From Larix kaempferi (lineage: Eukaryota > Streptophyta > Pinopsida > Pinales > Pinaceae), in NCBI GenBank assembly GCA_027924585.1, contig BSBM01000423.1, positions 3,667,501-3,731,500 on the forward strand: a stretch of 64,000 nucleotides of DNA. The letters are read 5' to 3'. The translations under genes and the position numbers were made by a program. Of the stretch, positions 11,481-22,638 are shown piece by piece. The notes under the pieces were generated by a model, which was not told the origin of the DNA, did not search any database, and was given only the letters and a program-made list of their open reading frames with translations. Each line of letters begins with the position of its first letter. Position 1 is the first letter of the stretch.

Positions 11481-13019
11481 TCCAAAACCATGCACACTTC
11501 TAAAAGAATTACAATTGGAAATCAACCATGGCATCAAATTCCTCCAACACATTGACAACTGAGCTATTATTACTTGGATTATGAAAAGAACGCCTTAGCT
11601 CACACCAGTCATACAATATAGACCAGTAAGCCAACATGGACACCTACAAGATGAATTCAGTTTCGTTTCCTTTGCTCACATGATTCAACACACCTTAATG
11701 AAAGGACAAACAAGCACACAAAAATGGTAACCAAGTTGAACACTAGACATAGTAGTCTTTCATTACAATTAGAAACACTTGAATGACTCTTGATCAGTTT
11801 TATTTATTGTTTTTTATGATCATTTGAGTTTGTTTCCCCTGACAGGAATCCTGGCAATGAAAATGGGTAATTATTCAATGAAACTACTGTGGAGGAGGAA
11901 ATAGAAGTCCTTAACAAAAAATTTGGTAGGCGGAATCAAGCATTAAGATCCTTGCAACAACAATAGGGCTTTAAAAGGGTACAAGAGGAGGTGTGTAAAT
12001 GCAAATCAGACTCCTAGCCTAAAAAAAGGAAAGAAGATATCAAACAGGACATCAAACATGTCTGGGATAACATAGAATACCACAGGGGCTGCAAAAATCA
12101 TGGAATGGTCAAGTGAAGACAATAAAAATTGGACAAATTTCCATGAATCCAAATCAAGCAAACCCTTCAAGTACCATGCTCCTCGACATGAGATCATAAG
12201 CGACCTGCTAAAGCTCATTATGGGACTTCAAATTGCTTTCCAAAGGCCTACTAAGTCCTTCCATTGAACCAGAAGGAGAAGACAAGTGAGGAAAACAATG
12301 GGTAAGAGTTAAGGATACCTCCTCCACCATGGGAACCTCCTTTGAGGGATGGATCCAATTTCAGACCCTCCTACACTTGAAACGACCCCAACCCAAATAG
12401 GAGCATCCCACTTTGTAAGATCCCATAATTCGAAAAAAGAAGAAGAAATCAAAGAGAGCTTATCAAAGATAGTCTTGCCACAATTTGAATACTCCTTATC
12501 TAGATGAAGGGAGGGTAGCCTAAAAGACTAACGATCCTCGAGCACTTCCACACCACCACGAATGACAATAATGTCCCATACCTCTACCATACATGTTGCA
12601 TGAGGTCAAACTCGATTGAGCTATAGTAAGTATTCACTTCGGGAGATATGGGTCCCCTTCATATCCATTGAAACCCCTACAATTTCCTTGTTTCCTTCAT
12701 CTTCCAACCCCATTTAATTGTCTAGCTCTAGAGATCCTAACCTCCTTCAATTATTTAGCTCGTATATTATTCATGTGAAAGGTTCCCTTCTGAAATAATG
12801 TTCTTTGCTAGAGAAGGATGGAATGATTGTGTTTTATCGTTGAATCCTGAGACTGAAGGCACATCATTAGTGGTCCCTGGGGTCTTTGAATATTACACAA
12901 GGACACCCTCCTCCAACAAAGGTTCCTTAGAATTTATGCTCAAAGGTTCTCCTTCCATTGGATTAATCATCTTATTCGTACTTGAGCCATCTAAATACGG
13001 AAATCCATCACATTTTCTC
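11481..13019. other. No gene recognised
   Basis: Mixed-composition DNA with several short frames and no protein motif I recognise. The part nearest 13019 may be the far end of the LINE relic that follows on the minus strand, because LINE ORF1 proteins extend past the zinc knuckle. Confidence 0.5.
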
Positions 13020-13580
13020 CTCCAAAACTACTTGCTAAAGGTCCTATTGCAATGTTCCACCACTTTACCACAAGCATGTAAATGGGAACATTGATAGGGG
13101 AGGCTGGATTAATCCAACTATTGAAAATAGATCGCATTCCCCACCTCGATTTCAATACAATCTTCCAGACCCTCCAATAGATCCAACTGTACGACTACCT
13201 TAGCAATAGTTTGAAGGGAGAAATATTTATATGAGGGATCCATTAATACTGCATGCCCTAAAAAATTCCCAAAATCCATCGAAAAATTATCATGCCATAG
13301 TTCAATAGGTAGGCCAAGGACTTTCACCCATATCATAATTTTGTGTTGAAATTTGGTTGAGCTTTGATCTTTATTTCTTTTAGATGCAGAGACTTGAAGT
13401 AATGAGACAATTTACTCCATGAAATTCATATAGCCATAACACAAGATATACCCTGGGGAAAATCCTCAAAATTATGTGAACAAAAACCCTGACAATTCTT
13501 CTCAGTATAATATAATGGATGAAGAGAATGCTTTCTTTTACAACATAGTAGATTTCTTTTGGAAGATAAGAGATCACCAA
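13020..13580 (-). pseudogene. LINE ORF1-like relic (DUF4283 and zinc knuckle)
   Basis: On the minus strand 13336-13118 reads IWVKVLGLPIELWHDN, then LQTIAKVVVQLDLLEGL and IEIEVGNAIYF. This is the order of blocks in the DUF4283 region of plant L1-type ORF1 proteins: W-V-GLP-W, then A-V-V-LD-GL, then Q-DY. Downstream, interrupted by two stops, is a LPYQCSHLHACGKVVEHC segment that fits the following CX2C-type knuckle. Upstream pieces to about 13580 are in shifted frames. DUF4283 proteins bind nucleic acid and usually accompany a LINE polymerase; none is seen next to it. A host-gene origin of the domain is possible but less likely given the decay. Confidence 0.55.
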
Positions 13581-14007
13581 ACTTCTTGGTAAATATACAA
13601 AAGCAATATAGAAGAGAGTTCAATCGGATGTGTTCCCCACACAACAATAACAAGCACGAACAATACCCTACACAAAGAGAAGCGCCTTGCCTTCAATGGA
13701 GAAGAGAAATCGCTACGCATTGGATTCAACAATCCTATATATCATATTTATACATTATTCTCTTCTATTTTTAATTTCTAACTTCAAGATAAACTCACCC
13801 TCATACCAGATGTATTAATCTTGCATGGAGTGGTGCACCCTACTTCTCATGTAGTGCTACATCTCACTGAACTATCACTTAGGATGAATTCGTATCTTAA
13901 CTGAAAGCTTTCCCACTTAGTTAGGTGGCTAACTTAAGTGTCGACATGCAAGTGTCACAAATCATGTGTCATCTTTTAGTTTAACATAAGTGTCGTTATG
14001 CAATAAG

Positions 14008-14192
14008 ACTTAGTTAACTAGATCTTCTTTGTTGTCACTTAGTTAAATCTCTTTAACTGAACTGTCGTCTTTTAGTTTGACTAAAGTGAAAATACTTTAG
14101 TTAACTAGTCCCTTTTATTTAACACCTAGTTAACTGAAATCATGTTGATTGATTTACTTGAAGTGACCACTGTGAGTTCTTTAGTTAACTGA
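14008..14192. repeat. Recurrent TTAGTTAACTRA palindromes in the Copia-4 LTR
   Basis: AGTTAACT, a perfect 8-bp palindrome, recurs at about 14012, 14097, 14128 and 14181 in a TTAGTTAACTAG/GA context, with degenerate relatives (TTAGTTTAAC, TTAACTGAA) between 13890 and 14230. Such palindromes resemble dimeric protein-binding sites; no factor is named. Confidence 0.6.
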
Positions 14193-14580
14193 GACATATC
14201 TTTAATTGATGCTTTAACTGAAGCAATGATACTTACTGAAGCTTTATAAATGAAGCTTTAATAATTTGAGTTCTCTTTAATTAGTTGAAGTGTCTGCATG
14301 GGCAATTTCGAATTCTCTTGATCTCTATGCTTTATCTTTTATTTCTTTATCTCTTACTGCATGGTCAATACGTGCTAACTTCAATTATCCATCACATTAC
14401 ATTATACTAAGAAGAATTATCGGATGTTGTGATCATATTTTATTATTCCGGACCAAATGATCATATGCTAAAGTAATTCACTTTAGAGGTGATCAATCTC
14501 TAAAGGAGACTTAATAGCAATCTGGTGATCATGGTTAATAATATATCATACAACATTAAATGTTTTTAACAAGTAAACCA

Positions 14581-14866
14581 TGACCTTTATATAGAAGGTC
14601 CACCTTGATACGAGAGGTCCATCTCATGGATACCTTTATACGGAAGGTTCACCTCTATACGGGAGGTCCATCTCATGGATACCTTTATATAGTAGGTTCA
14701 CATGATAATCATGACTTGATACACACAAGTTCGGAGCCTTGTCCAACAAGACTTTACAACATCATTACTTTGATCAATTACCTCTATACGGGAGGAATAA
14801 CCTTTACATAAAAGGAAATCAAAGAGCTCACCTCTATACGGGAGGATCAATCTTTGATACACAATA
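14581..14866. repeat. Array of CCTCTATACGGGAGG mini-hairpins
   Basis: The phrase ACCTCTATACGGGAGG and variants (ACCTTTATACGGAAGG, CCTTTATATAGAAGG) occur about eight times. Each can fold as CCTC/GAGG or CCTT/AAGG with a TATACG loop. Stem changes are matched on the other arm in several copies. The array lies near the U3 start of the Copia-4 LTR. Confidence 0.65.
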
Positions 14867-14943
14867 TTGGTTTGGAGAATGTCTCTTGATGCTGTATATT
14901 TAACACTCCCTCTCAGCAAGGGAGGGATTCTCTACCATACCGA

Positions 14944-15190
14944 TCTTGTCTCAGAAGTACCTGAACTTTGTCACTGATAGAGGATTTGTTAACACATGTG
15001 TAATCTACTCATCAGTAAAAATGTACTGAAATTTCACTGTACCTTTCTGGACCATGTCTCAGATGAAGTGATACTTCATTTCAATGTGCTTTGACTTGTC
15101 ATGAAAGACTGGGTTTTCAGAAAGCTTGATGCAACTCTGATTGTCACACCTAATAATGGTAGGCTCAAGATTTCAACCGAACAACCTTGT
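14944..15190 (-). pseudogene. Copia-4 RNase H C-terminal relic
   Basis: Minus-strand reading gives [20 protein letters not shown], then HIEMKYHF, a TGA, then DMVQKGTVKFQY, DE and a TAG (15005-15007), then a VLTNPLS end. This is the C-terminal end of copia RNase H, immediately upstream of the purine tract and 3' LTR as expected. The upstream part of the element is lost at 15190, where G-rich CACTA repeats begin. At least two stops break it, one of them at the same glutamine codon that is TAG in Copia-3. Confidence 0.8.
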
Positions 15191-15989
15191 AAGTAGCTTA
15201 AAAGTTCAATTCTCATGACTTTTAGGGGGGGGGGGCTCCAACAAACCGCCTCCAAAAGCTCAATTCTCATGACTTTTAAGGGGGGTGCCAAAAAAATGCC
15301 TCCAAAAGTTTAATTCTCATGAGTTTTAAGGGGTTTCCAACAAAACCGCCTCCAAAAGTTCAATTCTCATGACCTTTAATGGGGGTTCCAAACAAACCGC
15401 CTCCCAAAGTTAAATTCTCGTGACTTTTAGGGGGTTTTGACAAACCGCCCCCAAAAGTTATGAGAATTGGGCTTTTAGAGGGGGGTTTCAAACAACTGCC
15501 TCAAAAAGTTCAATTCTCATGACTTTGAAGGGGGGATCCAAAAAAACCGCCTCCAAAAGTTCAATTCTCATGACTTTTAGGGGGGGTTTTGACAAACCAC
15601 CCCCAAAAGTTATGAGAATTGGGATTTTGGGGGGGTTTCCAAAAACTGCCCCCAAAAGTTCAATTCTCATGACTTTTAAGGGGTGTTCCAAAAACACCAT
15701 CTCCAAAAGTTCAATTCTCATCACTTTTAATGGGGGGTTTTGACAAACTGCCCCCAAAAGTTATGAGAATTGGGCTTTTAGGTGGTTTTCCAAAAATCGC
15801 CCCCAAAAGTCAAATTTCAGGACTTTTGGGGGCAGATTTAAAAAAACAGCCCACAAAAGTCCAATTTCCATGACTTTTAGGGGTGGTTTTAAAAGACCGC
15901 CTCCAAAGGTCTGAAATTTTTTTTAGGGGGGGTTTTACCAAGACCCCCGCAAGCCAAAACCACCCCTAAAGGGCTATTTTGTTGTAGTG
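15191..15989. mobile_element. CACTA (En/Spm-type) transposon end with subterminal array
   Basis: Read on the minus strand from 15989, the terminus is CACTACAACAAAATAGCCC, matching CACTA terminal inverted repeats. Inside it are about fourteen ~55-60-bp units around AAAAGTTCAATTCTCATGAC and G5-G11 runs. Most have one orientation; at least three (near 15455, 15605, 15755) are inverted (AAAAGTTATGAGAATTGGG). Subterminal repeats in both orientations are typical of CACTA ends, where transposase binds. The opposite end and transposase are absent, and the array abuts copia sequence at 15190, so this is a truncated copy. Confidence 0.72.
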
Positions 15990-16028
15990 CGTTCAAGACA
16001 ACACCACAAAGAAACTAATGTTGCTCTA

Positions 16029-16896
16029 TGTTGACACAATTCTGTCGACAGAGGTTCACTTCGCACTGCTATAAAAAAAAACCGACATAGACTCCCATAG
16101 ACATCGGCCCAGAAAGGTTTTACCCTTTCCAACAAAACTTGTGAAGTGAGTGAAGTCTCACCCGAGATATCTAAGGGGGCTGCAGGAACCAATTTTCCGT
16201 AGTTTAAGACGACATGCACCTTTATACACTTAGTCGCAACATAGAATAGAGATTCATATTCACATCAAAACATCATATCATCAAACTAACAACCAAACCT
16301 GCTTAACTCAGAGATCGACATAACCCTCATTGGCGTCAAACATAATTATCTCACAATTGACAAGTTAACCATATCGATGAAATGAAAGTTTATCAAAGCA
16401 TAATCAAGAGATATGAGATACATCATATAACCATGATTTCATTCATACAACACATTGAGCTAATAGATACTGCATTGGTTCATCTTCAATAACACTGCAA
16501 CATAAAAGAGAGAGATATAGCTATAGCATAATCGATCACTTTCATTCATCAACTCGTCTCATACATTGCAGAATACACCTCGCAGAACCAATTCAAACAT
16601 GGACAAAAGATGCAGTTCAACTCACGTGGCAGAGCTCAAAATTTACAAAGAAAGACAAAATATATGCTTTTGGTAAATTTCCATGCGAAGTCCTACTTAG
16701 GATTACAATCGTACTTTTATTTATAGGAACACATGGTCATTACAAAATGGTACAAATGACCCATAACTATCTAACTTAACCAAATATTTCGCTTTTGTCA
16801 TCTCTTTTATCCTTTGCAATCGGTCCTTTGCTTCCATCGATGACCCTTCTGTCATTGGTAGTTCCACACTTGATGTGCTCTAAGCCTGTGCCAACT
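16029..16896 (-). repeat. Solo/truncated Ty3-gypsy LTR related to the 41-60 kb element
   Basis: Starts TGTTGACACAATTCTGTCGA and ends ...GTGCCAACT, parallel to the LTR at 41400-42061, which starts TGTTGACACAGTGTCTATCG and ends ATGCCAACA. Internal phrases GTGAAGTCTCACCCGAGAT and CAGAAAGGTTTTACCC also match. At 868 bp it is a longer subfamily. The final A is mutated to T. Confidence 0.78.
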
Positions 16897-17215
16897 GGCC
16901 CCCAACACAAACTTGTGGCTCTCCATGGATCCACCTCAGTTGGAACTTGATGGTGCATTTACGTGCAACTTGAAATCATCGTATGCAACTTTAACTTGGT
17001 CGACAGTTTCTCTATCCAACGCTTTAATCATCGCGACTTCTGCTACTTCATACTCCTCTTCATCTTTCGAAACAATATTTCTAGCACCTATAGTTGACAA
17101 GGAGTGTGAAATCCAATTGCTCCAAGCGTATGGGATGACTTTCGCTGTTTCGCAGAACTTGAGAAATGGATTTGTCAGCTTGAACCTATTCTGATACCTG
17201 ACTCTTTAAAAGGAA
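16897..17215 (-). mobile_element. Gypsy internal fragment next to the LTR (purine tract side)
   Basis: GGCCCCCAACACAAACTTGT abuts the LTR and matches GGCCCCCAACAAAAACTTGT at 42062. Its minus-strand reading is the polypurine tract. Similarity to the other element fades after about 60 bp. The 93-codon plus-strand frame inside has no recognisable motif; I treat it as chance or an antisense frame. The fragment ends near the following CACTA MITE. Confidence 0.65.
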
Positions 17216-17229
17216 GGAATTGCAATACA

Positions 17230-17594
17230 CACTAGTGCAAAATGAGAGATAAGTGACCAAAAAAATGACCAAAATCCACATATAAATGACCACTTTTGAG
17301 TTGGTGACCACTAGTAGCAAATTAGTGGCCATATATCACGTGACTAAAAATGTGGTCATATTTAGCTTGGTCATTTATAGCTTATCTTATGGTCATATAT
17401 TTGGTCATTAATTTGGTAATATATTTGGTCATTAATGGTCATGTGATAAATGACCGCTAATTTGCTACCAGCGGTCACTAACTCAAAAGTGGTCATTTAT
17501 ATGCATATTTTGGTCACTTATCTCTCATGTTGTAATGGTGGTCATTTATATGCAAATTTTGGTCATTTTTTTATTCATTTATCTCTTTTTAGTG
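17230..17594. mobile_element. Foldback MITE with CACTA termini
   Basis: Begins CACTAGTGCAAAATGAGAGA and ends ...TCTCTTTTTAGTG. The left arm (17230-17380) is repeated inverted at about 17420-17537 with blocks such as AAATGACCACTTTTGAGTT. The sequence is packed with GGTCATTT/AAATGACC words and has no coding capacity. The 3-bp flanks (ACA and GTT) do not match, so the exact edges are unsure. A relative with the same terminus lies at 36593-36838. Confidence 0.68.
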
Positions 17595-17609
17595 GTTTCA
17601 GAATATAAA

Positions 17610-17681
17610 TAGGGCACGGTGGAATCGAACCACCAACCTCCTGCCTATAAGGTAGGTGATCTACCATTGAGCTAGAACCCT
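17610..17681 (-). tRNA. tRNA-Ile(UAU)-like gene, probably degenerate
   Basis: The minus strand folds as a 72-nt cloverleaf: acceptor AGGGTTC/GTGCCCT, D stem GCTC/GATC with GG in the loop, anticodon stem CCTAC/GCAGG with loop CTTATAG, T arm GGTGG-TTCGATT-CCACC. The loop gives anticodon UAU (isoleucine AUA). The B box GGTTCGATTCC is perfect. Acceptor, D and anticodon stems each have one mismatch, no CCA is encoded, and no T4 terminator follows within about 40 nt. It could be a decayed tRNA, an organelle-derived copy or a tRNA-derived repeat head rather than a working gene. Confidence 0.6.
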
Positions 17682-19604
17682 TGAATAGAATTCCTTATGG
17701 ATTGATATGAGAATAAAATGTAAGGAGTGGGATATTAACACTGGATACACCCAACTAGAGTCTACATGTAAATACAAAGTTATGAATAACTGAAACTTTT
17801 ACAAGTCATATTTTTTGAGTGAAGGAATAGTCTAGGCATTTCAGAATGTAGTCTTGTGACAAGTGGAAGATTAGCAATATGTCAAAACAATGCAGTCCAA
17901 TGTTTGAAAAACACTATTAAAAAAGATATACCTTAGGTTCACTAAATAAGCAGCGATCAGAAAGTGTGTCGGATTCATGCTATAAACATTGATAAGACAT
18001 TTTTAAGCACTTGTCAAAATAGTATAAATGCACCAGTTTGAATAGTACAAATGCACCAGTTTGACCTTTCAATAGACTGCTTCAGCATGGGAAACATGAA
18101 CATAGCTGCCGCAAGTGCATTAGGAAACAAATATATTGCGACGGCCAAAATATACAATGAAGGAAAATTCCAATGGCTGGAAAAGTTCTAGAAGGTTTTG
18201 ACAAGACCAATAGGATTCTCCCAGGTATCGACATAACAAGCTAGAAGAATGATGACCCATGTAGAAACAACTACATCCTTCAATATATATCTTAGGATAT
18301 GTCTGAATTTCATATCTTTTCTTGCTTTCCAGCTAAAAATTGTATCAAGAATTGCTGCAAAAATTAAAATATACTAAATTAGAATAAGACTGCACACTGT
18401 GAAAGGTTAACACACAATTAAGTTAAAATTAGACTGCACACTGTGCAAGGTTAACATATAGTTAAGTCACTTTCAAGCACCACTTTCTAAGATTCTTTTT
18501 ATGCCATGGTTGCATATATTCAACCAATATTTATCAAATAATGAAAGTACCAAGCAATGGATCTTAGCTCTTCAAATAACCACAACAATCGAAAAAAATG
18601 CAATCTGAAATGTGATTGTAATCCATCTTATAATGTGGTCGTTGTTGCATCATAGGCAAATGTGGTTCTCTTGATGTCTATGATATTCACTAGGTTACCT
18701 TTCACTAAGGTTCAATGGATCTGCAGTTCTACTCTCACAATATGAATAAATAGGATGAAAGGATCTACAAGAGTTCTCTTGCATACCTTCATTATTGAGG
18801 GTCTTCAGCATCATCTATTGTATTGATAAAGACCAAAATCTAGGTTTTATTTTCCATGGAAGGCCCAAGGATTGAGCATGCTTACATCAACTTACAAAAC
18901 AGAAGGATCCATCAAAGGAATACGAGTGGAGAATTCAGTGTCATTGTGTCACCCTTTATTTGTTAATGATGTTATTCTATTTGAGTTGGGAATTGAATCA
19001 GTACTTAAATGTAACTACTGCATCTTGCTTTCACATTTTTTCAATGAATATTTTATGTCTGCTATATTTTTATTTTTATAATGCAAAATTTTTATCTTTT
19101 GGGACAAACAAAAGTTTCCAGATCAAGCACAAGCATCTTGTAATTGATAAACACTGAAAATACTATATTAAGAACGCTTATACACTCATAGTCAAAACAC
19201 CCCAAATTCCTTATTTAACATAAATCAAATATCCATGGCTTGTAGATGCACAGTTGCATTGCCATACAATTCTCAGAGCTCTCTTAAGTAATAAATATAT
19301 TGATAAATGGCAACTTTCAAAGTCAGTAACAGACATGTCCTACAAACAATAGGAACGAAAAAAAAAGTGTTGATATTGGGAAGCTCCAATGGATATGTTT
19401 GGAAGCCTTTTCTACTTTTACAAACAGATAGAAATCCCGAGGAGAAAGAAGGGGCTGCACTACTACATTAAATACTTTATGCACAGAGGAATGCAACATA
19501 AAAGAAAATGAAATTGATGGGGTGACTACACTAGGAGTGTGCACTCTAGATGGTGGAGTTTTTTGTTGTGAAGGAGTGTGGCCATTTGAATCTTTAGATT
19601 TGTC
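17682..19604. other. No gene recognised; small duplications
   Basis: AT-rich DNA with short direct repeats, for example AGACTGCACACTGTG at 18387 and 18431 (44-bp period) and ATAAATGCACCAGTTTGA near 18021 and 18047. No protein motif is seen. Its right end could be the 3' flank of the kinase relic. Confidence 0.55.
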
Positions 19605-20193
19605 TTATGAGGATGACCTATTTTCTGAATCTATTTTTTTTACTTCCTCAATCATTTTAAATACTTCTGTCATTTTTGGCCTCTGATCAAGCATTATCAC
19701 AACACAAGCCATGGAAATCTACAACATCTAGACCATCTCCTCCTCAATATTTTGATATCTCATCAATTCCACATCAAATACTTCGGCAGTCCACTCCTCA
19801 CGAACCACTGACTGAACCCATCTAGGCAAATCAATTACCTCTTCGTTTACTGATGCTTGGATTGGGGCCTTCCCTATGAGAATCTCCAGAAGCAAAACCC
19901 CAAAACTATAAACATTAGACTTTTGTGAAACATTGCGCACTTCAATAACCTTTGGAGCTCTATATCACACAATGTGGCTGGGAAGAACAGACAAGTTTGT
20001 CAAAGGAGACAAACCAAAATCAGAAACACATCCATCTAGGTATGTGGTAAGAAGGACATTGGAAGATCTAATGTTGCCATGGCTGAGTTTGCCTCCCCCT
20101 TCTTGATGGATATGAGCTATGCCCTTGCTGCTCCCAAGGCTATCCTAATCCTTGTGTCCCAATCCAAAGGAGTTCTTCCTGCACCTCTCCCAC
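19605..20193 (-). pseudogene. LRR receptor-like kinase pseudogene (kinase-domain exon)
   Basis: Minus-strand reading runs in order through [88 protein letters not shown] and DQRPKMTEVFKMIEE, ending at TAA 19605-19607. This is the C-terminal half of the plant family of probably inactive LRR receptor kinases (HGN in place of the catalytic HRD loop). The exon opens after a plausible acceptor, TTGCAG, at 20194. It is broken by a frameshift just after the ALGAAR block, a TGA where the family has glycine before YRAP, and two TAG codons near 19717-19726 where the family has glutamine. No LRR exon is found upstream to 21.5 kb, so it is an isolated dead fragment. Confidence 0.88.
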
Positions 20194-21481
20194 CTGCAAT
20201 TCAATTCTGTGACAAAATTGATCTCTAAAATACAAAATCCATGTTGCAGGAAATATAAGAAATAATCAAATAAATTTTGCAGTGTCACATATCTGAGCTA
20301 AAGAAATTTAGTAATTCCCCACTAATCAAGACGTAGAACAAATTCAAAGTCCATAGTCTACTTCACTTGCCACCTTATATACATAAAGGTGAGAACAAAG
20401 ACAGGTCACGATGGGCTTAACTGTAGGTGGAGAGATGTGTATGTCATTAGCAACAGTAGAAAAGAATTGAACTTTCCATATAAACTTTGGTGGAAATTAT
20501 TAATTCTTAAAATGCAACTATAAATGTTTTATAAAATTTCTAAAGACGAAGGTATAGACAAATTGTTTTTGGGAAAAATGGGGAAGGAAGGGAAATGAAT
20601 CAATGATCCATGTTCTTCTCATAATGTATCTTTTCCCCTGGAACAAATATGAAAACCTTAGATTTCCTGAAACTCAAAGGATAAATGAGAACTTTCTTTG
20701 GAATTTGTTAACAATTCCTGGGGCAAAGATCCACCCACATATTTTTCTAAAACTCAATTGGATCAATAAGAACTTTACCCAAAAATTTGACCAGATTGCA
20801 TTTTCTTGTGTGTTTTAAGCAACCCTTATCAAGCTCCATAAGTGAATAGATTGCCATACTTGAAATTTTGTGAGTGCAGACCTCTCAAGCCACAGAGGAA
20901 TGTGGTTGGCTAATAAGAATTGAGTTAAACTTAGGCCCTGAGCTTCCACAGCTCAAAAACACAAAGTTGAAACATATTAATAATATGAGTATATTGATTC
21001 TGATGGCCAGTGCTAGTGATTAGGAGTGTATTCATATAGAAAGAAACTTTCAGTTCTGCAAATAAGACTACTATACACAAGCCTACATCCCTAACAACAA
21101 AGAGAAAAAATGCAATATACACAAGCCTGTATCCCTAATAGAAAATCACTGTAGAATGTGTCGGACAACCACTGGTTTGAATTTACATACGAATTTGTGT
21201 GTTGTTGGCCAACAAAAAGAGAAATACACAACACAGGGAACTTCCTTGTGCACTATTCAGTGTATCTATCATAGAAGGGGATTCATAAACTAAGTACAGA
21301 AGGGGCTTCTCGTCCTTGTTCTCAGTGAGCTTCACATCCAACATCTTGCACAAAGACAATGGGATTTCAGAAGAAACATACAGATACATACCCACATATA
21401 TAGTTTTGGCCCTAGACAGTTGCAGGGTTTTCAACACAATACAGATCCAGTTTAAAGTCCATGTTCCAACTTCTATGTTAG
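20194..21481. other. No gene recognised
   Basis: AT-rich DNA upstream of the kinase exon on the minus strand. No leucine-rich repeat coding was found. Small duplicated phrases occur (ATACACAAGCCTRYATCCCTAA at about 21074 and 21117). Confidence 0.55.
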
Positions 21482-21661
21482 TGTTGGAAACTTAATATAT
21501 AGGTTTCAATTGTAATTTGTAAATCTTTTAGATATTAGAAAATGAATAGTCACACACCTTCGGAACCAATAGGCTAAAGGTCTCCTCACCGATGTGTAAA
21601 TAAGGAATTTACAATCAATACAAATCAATCAACTATTGGAGTTATTCCTCCAGGCCTAACA
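21482..21661 (+). repeat. Short copia-type LTR (180 bp) with degenerate primer site
   Basis: TGTTGGAAACTTAATATATA opens and CCTCCAGGCCTAACA closes the block. It is followed by ATGTTATCAAAGCTTTGG, close to the tRNA-iMet primer site plus its usual downstream bases. Size and ends resemble short-LTR copia or TRIM elements. No partner LTR or gag was recognised downstream. Confidence 0.5.
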
Positions 21662-22638
21662 ATGTTATCAAAGCTTTGGATACTATCATAACTCCATGGT
21701 TGCATGTCCCCTTCAGTTTTTCTCTGCCATCCCTATCCTCCTCTGACAACCGCAGGTGTTTGCCTTCCTCTCTGCATTCTCTGTGCTTAAGCATTTTTCA
21801 AACCCTAAGTCATGGGCATTACCTCTCCTCTGCTAGTTATTGTTCTCTGAGCATTGGGTTGTATTCACCTCTATCTATGTTCTATCTGAAACCTACCATG
21901 ACCTGCATGTTAACCTTCATTATGGAGGCTGTGTCCATGACCTGCAACCAGCGTATTCCCTCCTGGTACTGTTGTTTTCATCTTTTTAATACCTCAAGGG
22001 CATTCAATCACATACTACACAGCTCCATCATATTCACCCGTGACCTATGTTTTTACTCTCTGCGTAACCCTAATCTGCATATTGTTTACATATCTACGTG
22101 TTGTAGCCAAGCTAGGAGGGCATGTAGCATATAGTGGTGGGCCTTAGCATTCAAACTGTCAAGATCATGTGCATCGTCTACTGTGGACAGTGGAACAGTA
22201 GAAGTGTGAAACTAAAAGAGAGCCTCATTTGCTCTCATATACTGCATTGCAGGTTTGATGATCATCATCACTCTCAAATGATGATCTCTTCTCTAAGCTA
22301 ATTTGTAAAATTTGTGTACATAATATATTATCAGTTCTATTTGGTTGTTTAGATTTAAAAATGGATATCTTTGATGTTGTTGATATATTTTCCTACTCAT
22401 GCAATCCTCCTCATTTAATTCAATGATATATTTTCCTACTCGTTCGATTCTCCTCATTGAACTCATGTTGTTCTTGGATATCAGAAACATAACTCAACCT
22501 TTGCACCTCTCCTCTTCTCATTGTTTTTTGTTTGAGAAAATTAAAGCACCTTTTCATTGGATTCTCTCTGCTATTTTCATAGAGAGAGTGTGTATAATGT
22601 CTAAGTCAAACACACTCATTATATAACCACAAACTTAG
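21662..22638. other. No gene recognised; 152-codon frame of unknown meaning
   Basis: A plus-strand frame at 21676-22134 is rich in Ser, Leu, Cys and His without domain or repeat structure. It follows the LTR and primer-like site, so it may be leader DNA of that element. I do not consider it a supported gene. Confidence 0.45.

Larger units (their letters stand above)
13800..14905 (-). repeat. Copia-4 3' LTR (minus strand; left edge approximate)
   Basis: On the minus strand a purine tract (GGGAGGG...GAGAGGGAG, 14906-14930) is followed by TGTTAAATATACAGC starting at 14905, the usual 3' LTR start. The far LTR edge is not certain; a TG near 13811 is one candidate. The LTR holds two unusual sequence classes listed separately: small hairpin repeats and AGTTAACT palindromes. 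Confidence 0.6.

Noticed and set aside
15488-15757. Overlapping frames of 74-89 codons on both strands
   Set aside because: They only translate the G-rich subterminal repeat, giving the same peptide phrase repeatedly.
17227-17597. A 3-bp target duplication for the CACTA MITE
   Set aside because: The flanking triplets ACA and GTT differ, and trying the alternative inner end at 17537 gave no match either.
21676-22134. 152-codon frame as a host gene
   Set aside because: No domain, no conserved pattern, and it follows an LTR-like block and a primer-like site; probably chance.
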